Assembly (NCBI GenBank): GCA_028583605.1
Contig: CM053331.1
Span: 34,203,823-34,267,822 of the forward strand
Reading direction: 5' to 3'
Length of the DNA: 64,000 nucleotides
DNA from: Dastarcus helophoroides
Taxonomy: Eukaryota; Arthropoda; Insecta; Coleoptera; Bothrideridae
In this document: positions 44,936 through 54,914 of the stretch, piece after piece
Layout: every line of letters begins with the position of its first letter
Numbering within the stretch: the first letter of the stretch is position 1
Position numbers and translations under genes: made by a program
Notes under the pieces: model-generated
Database searches by the model: none
What the model saw: the letters and a program-made list of their open reading frames with translations, nothing else
What the model was told of the DNA's origin: nothing

Positions 44936-46925
44936 CATTCAAAGGTATTATCAACTGCCCTTGTGCAAATTTCTGCCCTCCTTAATTCTATAGATATTTG
45001 GTATTTGGCTGATTCTCCGAAAAAGTAGAAAATGACTTCACCAATATGATTGATTTTTTTTGTACTTTAAGGTGCGGTGCTATCTAATGCTCCTTTGCCA
45101 TGACCAGATTCGGAATAGTTCGAAGAAAAATTACTTATACCCGAAAAAAATATCCTAAATGGTGTGAAACAATATGAAATGTTAACTTGTTTGTATACTG
45201 GTTAACTGGGTTGTCGTTAAAAATGTGTACCGTATGGATGTCTGATCTTTGATTTTTAAGTCAATCGAATATTGGTTTAAGATGAACCCACACTGCCATT
45301 AAGTCATGTCGATTGTTATTAGAAAGAGTACAGAAAGATTGTGCTTTGACAGTATTATCGGAGTTTTTCAAATATAATACTCCAGTATGGAGCGTGATCT
45401 GCTGCCTAGCCCCTCCAAAATGAACTGCTTGAATTTCTTCTCCGTATTTGTAGCAGTAATTTTCACTAAAATCAATGTGGATCAATACGTCATTTGTAGA
45501 CATTTTTTTTTTCAACTGTGTCATCATTTGGTACTGATGCGCAATATTTCCAGCATGCAGCATAAATGATTTCAATGTCTCTTCTAATACTAAAACTAAT
45601 TTCTTTAAAATAATATTTTTTTTTTATCAGCCTACGCACTGTTTTCATTTCACCATTTTTTCACCACGTTGAATTGTCATACACCTATTGCCGATAAAGA
45701 ACAGTTTTAGTAGGTTGTAGAAGATTGTATTCTAGAATCTTGTCTTTACATGTAACACATTCTCTGAATAGACATTTAGTATTGTAATTATTACAAGTTA
45801 TTACTGATAGCAATCCTGGTATATTTTTATTAAATAATACTTTATTTTTATGTAGTTTGGAAATGATAAATTCTATATTAGCGTGAATGACGCATTTTCA
45901 AGCATCTGGCTCTTTGAGATTCGCCCAAGTAACCCAAAATGGTCTGAATTTGAAAAATGTAGACAAACATATTTTATAACTAGTAGAATTCATAAAATTT
46001 TTGGGCAAGTTACGCATATTATCAGTTAGTAGACGCTTTTGTTTCACTAATTTTCCGAATCTGACAAAATCCCTTTTCGCTGGACACATTCAAGAGTTTT
46101 CATCTCTCTCTAAGAAATCTATAATATCTTGCTTTACTTTTAACATTCTTGATTTTAATTTTCTATTATTATTTTGTTTGAAGTTTTGGTTTTTAAAAAA
46201 GGTCTTTAAATAATGCATCAGTTTGTGTTTTTTTAAGGAATCTAAATGAAGATTTGTGTAATATGCGTGTTTTCCTTTATGAGTATTCAGTTTAGCATAA
46301 GATTGGGTTAATTCTTTGGTGATCAATTCAGAAAAAAATAGTTTCTGTTCAATTATTTTAGACCACTTTGTATTTTTTACAAGTGATTTGACCTTTGCAT
46401 CTGAGGAAGATGTTTTCATTTCTTTATTTATCCTTACGTACCTTTTTCGATATTTTTCTTTTCTTTTAACCTCTTCTTTCAAGTTATACTTTAATTTAGC
46501 TGTTTTCACATACAATAATGCTCTTCGATTCCTTAGCTGTTGTCGTCGTCGTAAAGCAATAGCTTTTTTATTGACATCATTTCCTCTGAAACCAAGTTCT
46601 GCAACTGTAACTGGACTGGCAGGTGGTGTGTCATCTAGTAATCTTGCCAGATTTTAACGTAAATTTGTATGTTTTTTCCTATATGTTAAACTGTGTAATC
46701 GCCATAGTTTTCTTTTTTGTCGTTTTTCTTGTAAACTCATCGCACTTACAAGCTTTACCTGACCTTATTCATTTTTTTCAAATACTTTAGTTTTTCTTTT
46801 TCTTTAAGTTTTTCCAAAGCTTCGAAAAAACTTTTTATTTTTTCTCTTCTCTTTCTATCGTATTCTTTTTTTTTTAATTTTATTTCTGCATCAATTAATT
46901 TTTTACTTTTTGTCTTTTTTTACAT
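44936..46925 (-). pseudogene. Broken transposase-like gene with a Cys-rich region and a DDE-type core
   Basis: On the minus strand a Lys/Arg-rich N-terminal part (KSKKLIDAEIKLKKKEYDRK, about 46925-46755) is followed, after a frameshift, by MSLQEKRQKRKLWRLHSLTY (ATG at 46740). A stop lies at 46656. The frame runs on through a basic coiled region to a second stop at 46092-46090 (DENS), then MCPAKRDFVRFGKLVKQKRL and LSTFFKFRPFWV. A Cys/His cluster follows (CVIH, CN..KCLFRECVTC). Then comes a DDE-like core: HIDFSENYCYKYGEEIQAVH (about 45470), FNDNPVNQYTNKL (about 45185) and ESGHGKGALD (45080-45113). The order and motifs match a family of arthropod and cnidarian proteins I know as transposon-derived and could not place in a named superfamily. 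Five or more lesions make it inactive. Confidence 0.75.
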
Positions 46926-46983
46926 ACAGCGTCCTGAAAGAAGGCAACAATCATAACTATTTTATACTTGTTAGGAAATACAT

Positions 46984-47580
46984 CATTCCCTCACACAGTT
47001 CTCATTCCCTCACAAAAATGTTGTATGAGGGAATGACGAAACGAAGAACTATTGCCTCCAAATAAGAAGCATAACATTACTTTTCTAAATCCATAAAAAG
47101 TACAGTATTATTACCCGAAACATATACAAATATGCAATTAATAATACATTAATTAGCGCTTACCTTTTTATAACACTATGTGAGGAAATGACGGCTGAAA
47201 ATGTAATTTTTAAAAAACTCCTTATTAAAATTATTTCAACAAATTATGCTTCTGCCAACTGTCTGGTTTAACACATGTTTTTATTATCGATGTTACCAAC
47301 TTCTGGATAAAATAAAACTGCGTTCGGTGCAACTCCAAATTTTGCTCTAATCCTACTGTTTCACAACGGTGAGGAAGTGACACGTTTTTTAAGGACAGAT
47401 TTTGAATTAAATTGTATACGTTTTTCAATCACCTTTTTAAGATTACACATATATAAATGTATAGCCAGTACTATTATTTATAAGTAAAAAATAAAATAGT
47501 AAACAATTTGTAAAGAGTTCTTCGTACAAATGTATAATTTTCTTGGAAATAAGCATTAGAGACATAGTGAGGGAATGATT
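46984..47580. promoter_or_regulatory. Cluster of six TGAGGGAATGA-like sites upstream of the transposase-like gene
   Basis: Copies lie at 46984-46994 and 47003-47013 (reverse, CATTCCCTCAC), 47026-47038 (TGAGGGAATGACG), 47181-47194 (TGAGGAAATGACGG), 47370-47381 (TGAGGAAGTGACA, with one base less) and 47568-47580 (TGAGGGAATGATT). They sit on the 5' side of the minus-strand gene. Subterminal repeats of this kind are the usual transposase binding sites of DNA transposons. That role here is inferred. Confidence 0.55.
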
Positions 47581-48929
47581 TTCAAGGTATTTATCTGAAT
47601 TTTATTTTCTATTTATCAATGTAAAAAATAAATTTGTTTCAAAATTTGTTACGTCTAGTGAGGTAGTTTCATAAAAAAATAACTTTTTAAAAATAACAAT
47701 CCCGGCTTATAAAAACCAAAAAAGACATCAATTTCGATTTTTTTGGAGAATCGGCCATTTACAGTTTTACTTTCTGAATTCTAATTTACTGACAGATAGG
47801 TTTAAACATTTATCAAATTTAAGGTTTGGAAAACAAACACCGCTTTCGATATTGTAATATCTCCTCAGTTTGGCCTACCCAAATCGAACCTAGTAAATGC
47901 TTCGTTTAAAGGTTTACACTAAAAAATTACAAATGTTCCCAAATGTAATTTGTGACAGCACTGAATCGTCTCTACTGTTTGGAGAGAAAAAAAATGGACG
48001 ACTGTGATAGGCATGAAAACCATTATTTGTGGTGTTTTCTGGAGTAACCATAAAATTCTAAGTATTGCGCCACCATGCAAGCAGAGAAGACCCAGAGTGC
48101 AATAATACAGTCGTTTTGAGTTCTGCGTTATCGCAGTTCAAGTTTATTCCATTTAAAAAAAAATTCTTAAAATAAACTAAAATTTGAAACTTGGGCTTTT
48201 TTTTGTAGTTCTTAATCTTTAAATAATATTGTTCGATATTACTAAAAATAATATAAGTTTATTAAAAGTCATTTTCAAGAATTCTCAAATTGTATAAAAA
48301 ATAAAGAAAATAATGTCATTTTCGGTGATTTCAATCAAGAAGGAGTGTATATGTAGAACCACTTTTTCTCGTAAAGCAACAAATGGAAGGTAACTTCTCT
48401 TCAGTATTTTATCTTGGAATGCAGTGTACATAAATTATGGAAAAAAATTCTTCCCCATCACGATGGTCGTGGTTTGCTCTATTACCTGAAAATGCCAAAA
48501 AATACTACTTTTTGCTATAAAAATGATTACATTTTGAATAATTTTGACCAAATCAGTTAAAATGTGGGTTTTAAAATACAGAGGAGCTTTCTCTAGACTA
48601 TGATACTAATCGATACATTTTAAAATAACTTCAAAATTCTTCATTGAATAACAACGGTTGGTTAATCCGTTTGTACGTATGTTATCGCACTCCAGCTGAA
48701 TGCCTTTTATCGCGCTAGAGGTATCAATTCTCAATCAATTTTTGCCAACCTTGAAAATTCTGTTGATTCGAATTTTTTTAGAGTAGAATCTCATTGATTT
48801 TGGTAGGAATTGGTCTAATAGTTTATTTTTTATCAAAGAAAAACCTAGTTTATTAGAGAAAAATCAAATGTTGACATTTAACCCTTGCTGGGTTGAATTA
48901 TTTAATATTCGTAACGATTATATTTTATT
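47581..48929. other. Ordinary AT-rich DNA
   Basis: The 65-codon minus-strand frame at 47231-47428 and all later frames show no known family. Nothing else was recognised. Confidence 0.4.
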
Positions 48930-50030
48930 AACAATGAATACAACAAGAGATATTAAAAATTACACAAAATTTTCTCATAAATATTTGCTATGACTTGATC
49001 TGCCTTCGCTTTTCAGCATCATCGTGGTTGTACCAGTAGTTTGTTTAGCCGTTGGTTTGCTAACAAGCTCCATGAATCACAAACTCCTACGAATATTTCG
49101 TCTAATTCGAATTCTTTTTTAAAGCTTCTATTACAGGTGGGTTCAGATGATCTAGCTTCAGGTTCATAAGTGCAAATTGTCTCTATTGTAAATATTTGTT
49201 TATTCTTATGGCTTCCAAGAAATTAAGGTTTTTAGTATTATTGCAAATATTTTATACTTCTATTGTGTTCACGCTTTTAAATTTATGTTGTGTTTCTAGT
49301 AGATGCTTCGCAGATTTGTTCTTTTTAGATGTTTATTTCTGAAGGCAGTAAGATGTTCGCGCACCTAATGTAAACATTACGTGATGCTTGACAATTCAAT
49401 TTGTAAATACCAGGTTTGCCAAGTCGTGAAGTTTTTTCTTTTGCGTTAAGAATATGATATTTAACAAATACAAATTAAATGATTTAAAACTAGATGTCGC
49501 TTGGGATGTAGGAGAAATTATTTTACATATCACTTTTGAGATGTTTCAAAAATATGTTATGACAAAATAGTCTGGTTTTGTTCTTAGTTGTTTAGGAAAA
49601 ATAGAATTAATAGCAATTTTTTTTTTTTAGATATATACTTATTAATGATGTTTTTAGAATATCCATTATTATAAGCTATTTGTTTATTTACCTTAATTTG
49701 GGGATTTACATTTTGTTTATTTATTTGTACCATAAAAGCTCTGTTTATCATCAAATTGCAAGTTGCCACTTTGTGTAAAATTGGATGTAGGGAATCATTA
49801 GGAATTGTAACAACTGTATAGGTAGGTTTTCTACAAACTAAAAATTCCTATTCATCTGAGTTTCTTAATATAGTTAAATTCAGAAAATTTATTTTATTTT
49901 CATTTTTAGTTTCTGCAGTTAATTTAATGGTTAAATATGAAATATTGTTGCATTATAAACATTTATCTAATGGCCTAGAAGAGCCCAGAAAGCCAGCCAA
50001 TATATCATTTACATAAATGTACCTTGACTC
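48930..50030 (-). pseudogene. Second broken Penelope-like element (reverse transcriptase end, GIY-YIG, terminal repeat)
   Basis: Starting near 50025 on the minus strand it reads YVNDILAGFLGSSRPLDK (the YVDD catalytic block with the first Asp changed to Asn), then a stop. It continues with INFLNLTILRNSD, another stop, CRKPTYTVVTIPNDS, HKVATCNLMINRAF and KQIAYNNGYSKNIINKYI. After frameshifts GIYKLNCQASRNVYIRC (about 49400) is the GIY-YIG motif with its final Gly changed to Cys. Then SAKHLLETQHKFKSVNTIEV and LNFLEAIRINKYLQ close the endonuclease. The terminal repeat at 48949-49118 follows. The 5' half of the reverse transcriptase is absent. Confidence 0.85.
48949..49118 (-). mobile_element. Terminal (pLTR-type) repeat of the second Penelope-like element
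   Basis: It is homologous to 31508-31685. The hairpin motif on the minus strand (48987-49024) has CGATGA, T, GCT, GAAA, AGC, then GAAGG instead of GAAAC, so it is degenerate in the core. The position 3' of the endonuclease is where Penelope-like elements carry their terminal repeats. Confidence 0.6.
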
Positions 50031-50032
50031 AT

Positions 50033-50073
50033 GAGACTCATGACTCATGCGACTCATGACTCATGAGAATTAG
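50033..50073. repeat. Short GACTCAT direct and inverted repeat cluster
   Basis: GACTCATGAGACTCATG and GCGACTCATGACTCATGAG give five GACTCAT copies in about 40 bases, partly self-complementary (CTCATGAG). Confidence 0.85.
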
Positions 50074-52072
50074 TTTTCATTGGATGAATTTTTAGAATAC
50101 ATTAATATGCATCCGAAAATTAAATTTCGATGTCATAATTTGAAAAAAAGTTAAAATGTGTAGGAAAATTTAACAATATAGATGCACCTATAACAGCTAT
50201 TTCAAGTTTTCGAGGACAAAAAATGAAATTCTAGTAAATTTGGAATTTTAATAAAAGATATAACACTAGAAAGTTGGCCTTAAATCAAAAAATTTAAATT
50301 AATATTTCAAAAAATTATAAAAGCGGACAAATTGAATTAAAACCAAAACCTTAAGAAAAAATTTATATTTGTAAATTCAGAGTAGAAACTCAGGCAAGGA
50401 TTACTTCAAATAATTTTCGATAATTTTTCTAAAAAGAAGAGACTGACTAAATCAAAATCATTTAAGGATTTATGCATGGGCTTAACAACAGCTAATGTTC
50501 TGTTCCAAAAGTTGTAAAATGAAAAATTTCTAAATTGTCCTAGAGAATTATTCTTCCAATTTTAACCCATATGGTCCATATTTCTATTCAGATGTGGTAG
50601 ACGAACATTTAATATTTCTTAAACTTTTCAATCAAACATATTAGTGTAATATTTATTGTACGAAAACTAAATATATATATGTATATTTTAAATAAAATAC
50701 ATCACATAAATGCAAGATACGTGCGCCATCTGCTGCTGAGAGCAGTAATTTTATAAGAACATGGAGCTGCACATAAACATTCCTGCTTTAAGTATGTTTT
50801 ATATTTGTACTTCAATATATATTTTATATTCATTTTTTTGTGCATTGAGATACTTTTATTGTTCTTCGGGCTCCGACATTTCTAGCTGCAAAAGATCTTT
50901 ATCAGGCAACTTGAAAATAAACGTCCCAACGTATAGATGGCCATCCTTTCGCAATTCTAGGTCACTTCTTTATAAAATATATTGATTTTGAAATAAAATC
51001 AAATAATTACTGAATATACCTACTTACTAGATGATAACAAAGTTTGGAAGAAAATGTTGAATCGGGATATTTAACAATGTTAAAAAAATTGCTTGGGCAG
51101 GTTTGTCTTCAAAATGTTACTTATTAAAGGCGCATTCATGCAAATGAAAATTTATATTGTATTATGTTTAATACAATTTTGATCATGGGCGCTAACATTT
51201 TTTAATGCGGATTTCGCGCCCCACAAAATATATATGTATGCACCGCACAGTCCACATTAATAAAATTTAGGCGCACACCGGCAAATTTGCGTCAAATATG
51301 TATTAAATCTAACACATATTGTTGTAGATTCTCCTTGACGTGCAAAAATGTATTATGATACTACAAACTTTTGAAGAATGACGTGTTAATCACTTTAAAT
51401 AGCAATTGGACATTTTTTCGCTGATCTATTATAGCTTTTCCTATTGGGCGCAAATAGTTAATTGAAAATTTAAAAACGGTTGATTTTTTGAAGAATAATA
51501 CAAAAGGTTGTTCGTGGTTGTTGGATACATGTCATAATATGTATTTAATGGGTCTAAAAAAGCCCAAACCCTAAAAAAACTATAAAAACTGGAGATCCTA
51601 AGGCAAATTTTGAGAAAAAGAACTCAACATTTATAGAAAATAATTTAGGAAAGAGGCGCAAGTTTGAGAATTACAATAAAATTCATTAACAAAAGTTTAA
51701 AAAAGATAGGAAAAAAAAATATAGATACTTAAAAACAAGTTTAAAATTAAGGTAGACTTCTTGAATAACAGTTTTTCAATAATTTTGATATTTTTTTCAA
51801 ATTGTGGTTGTTTTCTTAAAATTTCGAGTACTAAAAAACAACTTTGTTGTTAGCTTATTTAACTAGATAACAAAATAATATGCCAGAAAAGAAATAAAGG
51901 TTTTTTATTGTGGGTTACTTTTACAGAATTCCCAGTAAAATGGAGCGAGGAAAATTTTAGTTCCGGAATTTTTCTCTAGATGTCACCTAGTCATCCTTTT
52001 TCCCGTGGAACGTTATTATCTCAGCCTATTTCTATTATTTCAATTTATTAAAGCGTAGTAAATGTGTTGCAG
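50074..52072. other. Upstream flank of the immunoglobulin-domain gene
   Basis: Mostly AT-rich. One open frame (50761-50985) begins MELHINIPALSMFYICTS and has a hydrophobic stretch (FYICTSIYILYSFFC) that could be a signal peptide. A GTATGT donor after GCTTTAA (near 50792) would give the phase needed to join 52073, but it would cut before the hydrophobic segment, so I do not assign it as the first exon. The true 5' exon may be here or further upstream. Confidence 0.35.
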
Positions 52073-52224
52073 ATGTAATACCTCGAGGAAAAAATAAAAC
52101 CCTTCCTGCTATGGGAGTTGACATTTCTACTAGAAAGCGGCCTTTGCATCCCGTAAATACGGTACGCTTTCAAACCCAAACCATGGCAACTTTAAAATGC
52201 AGACTCCCAAAAATTTACACGGAG
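52073..52224 (+). CDS. Ig gene, first recognised exon
   Basis: Acceptor TGTGTTGCAG, donor GAG|GTATTA. It supplies VDISTRKRPLHPVNTVRFQT and the first Cys of Ig domain 1 (TLKCRLPKIYTE). It needs one base from an upstream exon and ends in phase 0. Confidence 0.75.
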
Positions 52225-54398
52225 GTATTATACTATGGCAGGATATGAGGCATTTGAATCTAAAATTATATTGCTTGCAGGCACTATGGTTTAAAAGGTC
52301 TAATACCGATCAAAACGACGACACTTTGATGATAACTAGGAATTCTTCGACAGTAATAATAGACCAACGTTTTCAAGCCAAAAACAATTCAATGGTAAAT
52401 TAAATAATTCAGAAATTGCCCCAAGTATTCATGTTCTTATTATGTAGAACTACATGTTGAATATAAGGTTGACTCAGAAATCTGACGAAGGACTCTACGA
52501 ATGTCAAATAAGGTATCCAAGTGGAAAACCTTCCAGGACTCATGTAAATTTGGTTTTGATTGGTAAGTTACATTCGATTCGTGTTTATGGCGGATGCGCC
52601 GGATTTTCAGTCGGATACATTCATAATTAAATACAGTAGACTGCCGCTAAAGTTGCGCTCAGCATACTGGATCGACCGTTAAAGTTGCTACTCCCCGTTA
52701 TCCCTACCAATGTCGAAAAATATATAGATTTTATTGCTCCTTGCGAAGTTGAGTGGATTATTCAAAAGAGGTGCTAAAACACTGAAGTCCAATTTGTTGT
52801 TCAAAAATTAGAATGGGGTAATATCCACGCAACGTCAACGATCGTATCCTGTCAACTTTAACGAGCGGACAACTTTAACGGGCCCAACTTTAGCGGTAGT
52901 CTACTGTAAGCTTATCTCAGATGGTAGATCTTGATTATACGGGTCTTCGTCGAGACAATAAGTCAAATTCTTGTACGGAGTACGATACAATGACTTATTT
53001 GCGAGACAAGGTTGCATATAAGCTGAGCAGAAATGAATCGCATTTTAGTTAATAAGTTTGTACATAATTCCATGAATATTCTAGTCTTTCCACTATTAGA
53101 AGTAAGCAACCTTACTTGTTCTTTTTCAATGTTATTCCGACATAATCTCAAATTAAAATATTGTTAAAAAAGGTAACTGTCATCATGACCACGAATTAGA
53201 GTTATTTTAACATAAAACTGTTTTAATTTCGTTTATTATTGTGTCCATAAGTCCCCATTTTCTTCTCATTTTGGAAGTTTTTGAAATCCTCTATCACTAA
53301 ACACTTATTTATAATTTTTACTTAACGCTAGACTTCCAACAATCCGTCAATGGGTTATAGGTAGTGTCGCTCTCGCTAAAGAAAATATGTGTTAATTATT
53401 TTACCTAAACAATCTCATGATCTTGTAGAATGATCTAGTGCGTAAAACCTTTTGCCATAACATACTGTAATATAAAGATGAAATGTTATTTAACTTTATA
53501 GCATTGTATTCGATAGAATGCTTTACATCAGAGAAATATCTGCAAATTGTAACATTTAAATCATTACACCATTAAATATTATGTTCTCAAGATTCCTTTT
53601 AACCGTATAAAGCCTTTATTTGGATTTTATAACACAACAACAATGTAATCCACATATAAAATCAAATACATAAATTTGTACTCTAATACATACATATATA
53701 TTCACAAATATTTAACCGAAATTAAATGAACATCGAGATTAAAATCCATTTCAGCCGTATAATCATGCACAATTTACATTTACATTTCTAAACACTGGTA
53801 CATATATGATCCTATATTATTTATAGAGGCTTACGCCCATATCATCAATGGAAACTTCAAAATAGTGAAGGCCGGTTTTCCGCTGAGATTAAGCTGCGTT
53901 CTCAATAACTCAATAGCCCCGACGACCTACATTTACTGGTACCACGGGGATCGCGTTATCAACTACGATCTTGACGACGGAGCTACGGTAAGAGAAGGTC
54001 GACAAGGCAGCGAACTAATATTCCCTATGGCAGAGCCGAAACATGCAGGAAACTATTCGTGTGTTCCTTCGAATGCCAAACAAGCTAATGTCATCGTAGA
54101 AGTTAATTTGAGTAAGTTTGACCCCACTGAAAACTATACTTTTAACATTCCATACACAGCATTAATTCCATTTGAAATTGTAACGAGGTTTACCACATAT
54201 GTTCCACTCTAGAAGGAAAATTATTTTGCTGATAATTTTGCTCATTTTAATAACAGTAATAATAATAGTAACAAAAAATAATATTATATATTTTTAGGTG
54301 ATACAGCTACACCAGACCCTTATAGAGATCATGGATGTACGATTATAATCAGCTATATTTCCAAAATACTGTCAACTCTGATTGTGTTTCTACTTTAA
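52073..54398 (+). CDS. Two-Ig-domain cell-surface protein, zig-8/Dpr-like (partial at the 5' end)
   Basis: Five exons join in phase: 52073-52224, 52281-52394, 52448-52562, 53827-54111 and 54298-54398, all with GT-AG borders. The product is about 255 residues without its first exon. Ig domain 1 has TMATLKCRLP, ALWFKR and the YEC of SDEGLYECQIRYP. Ig domain 2 has PLRLSCVL, YIYWYHGDRVINYD and AGNYSCVPSNA, the D-x-G/A-x-Y-x-C signature twice. A 20-residue hydrophobic C-terminus (CTIIISYISKILSTLIVFLL) after a short linker suggests GPI attachment or a membrane anchor. The linker to domain 2, the WYH..INYD block and YSC-PSNA are characteristic of insect Dpr and zig-8-like proteins, which act in neuronal recognition. 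Domain 1 is divergent: the usual SWIRRRD segment is ALWFKRSNTD. The signal peptide exon is not identified. Confidence 0.85.
52281..52394 (+). CDS. Ig gene, second recognised exon
   Basis: A 56-bp intron precedes it (acceptor TTGCTTGCAG), and the donor is ATG|GTAAAT. It encodes 38 residues, ALWFKRSNTDQNDD to AKNNSM, including the core Trp of domain 1. Confidence 0.85.
52448..52562 (+). CDS. Ig gene, third recognised exon
   Basis: A 53-bp intron precedes it (acceptor TTATTATGTAG), and the donor is G|GTAAGT. It encodes NYMLNIRLTQKSDEGLYECQ to THVNLVLI, the F-G strands of domain 1, ending in phase 1. Confidence 0.85.
52634..52906. mobile_element. Pogo/Tigger-like MITE in intron 3 of the Ig gene
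   Basis: The ends are inverted repeats of about 24 bp, CAGTAGACTRCCGCTAAAGT, flanked by TA on both sides (52632-52633 and 52907-52908). This fits the pogo branch of Tc1/mariner, whose ends have CAGT..ACTC..GCTAA. Subterminal AACTTTAACG/CGTTAAAGTT copies lie near both ends. The 273-bp element has no coding capacity. Confidence 0.88.
53827..54111 (+). CDS. Ig gene, fourth recognised exon (Ig domain 2)
   Basis: Acceptor TATTTATAG, donor A|GTAAGT. It encodes EAYAHIINGNFKIVKAGFPL through YSCVPSNAKQANVIVEVNL, a complete second Ig domain with Cys, Trp and Cys in place. Confidence 0.92.
54298..54398 (+). CDS. Ig gene, last exon
   Basis: Acceptor TATATTTTTAG. It encodes (S)DTATPDPYRDHGCTIIISY and ends FLL with TAA. 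The hydrophobic end fits a GPI signal or membrane anchor. Confidence 0.85.
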
Positions 54399-54914
54399 AG
54401 TAAAAGTGTAGACATTAATTTATTCGAACGATACCTAAATTTGTCATATAAAATTAAATCATGGTAAATTCGGAGCATATTTTTTTATATTTAATATTCT
54501 AATTGCTTACTGTACATGAACATTTGTTGTAATGTTTGTTACTCGTTTTTTCTCTCAATGTTTTCTTATTGTTAGTATTAATATTAAATGCAACGTAAAA
54601 ACCAGAAGTACGATGTTACCCTAAAAGGTCGCAGCGTGAAGCGACCTTAATTTTATTGTATTCTGAACTTGCATCATAGCACATTCTATTGGACGCAACT
54701 ATCCTCGGCACCACAGGCGTTTGGGTATGTTAAACAAATATAATTCCAGTTACACGTTCCGTAATAAAACAGTGCCAACCTGCTGAAAATTGAAAATATT
54801 TACAGCCATAACTATGTACCAGTTTCGGCCTTCCTTGGCCTTATCAATGTGCTACGGTCATTGTAAACAGTTTCAGCTTCTAGCTGTCAGCCACACAAAT
54901 ATCCAACGGATCCG
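54399..54914. other. 3' flank of the Ig gene
   Basis: A perfect 8-bp hairpin AAGGTCGC/GCGACCTT with an 8-base loop lies at 54625-54648. A TTTCGGCCTTCCTTGGCCTT segment is at about 54823-54845. No further exon was seen. Confidence 0.5.

Noticed and set aside
50761..50985. Open frame with a signal-peptide-like hydrophobic segment as first exon of the Ig gene
   Set aside because: No donor of the needed phase follows the hydrophobic segment. The only good donor comes before it.
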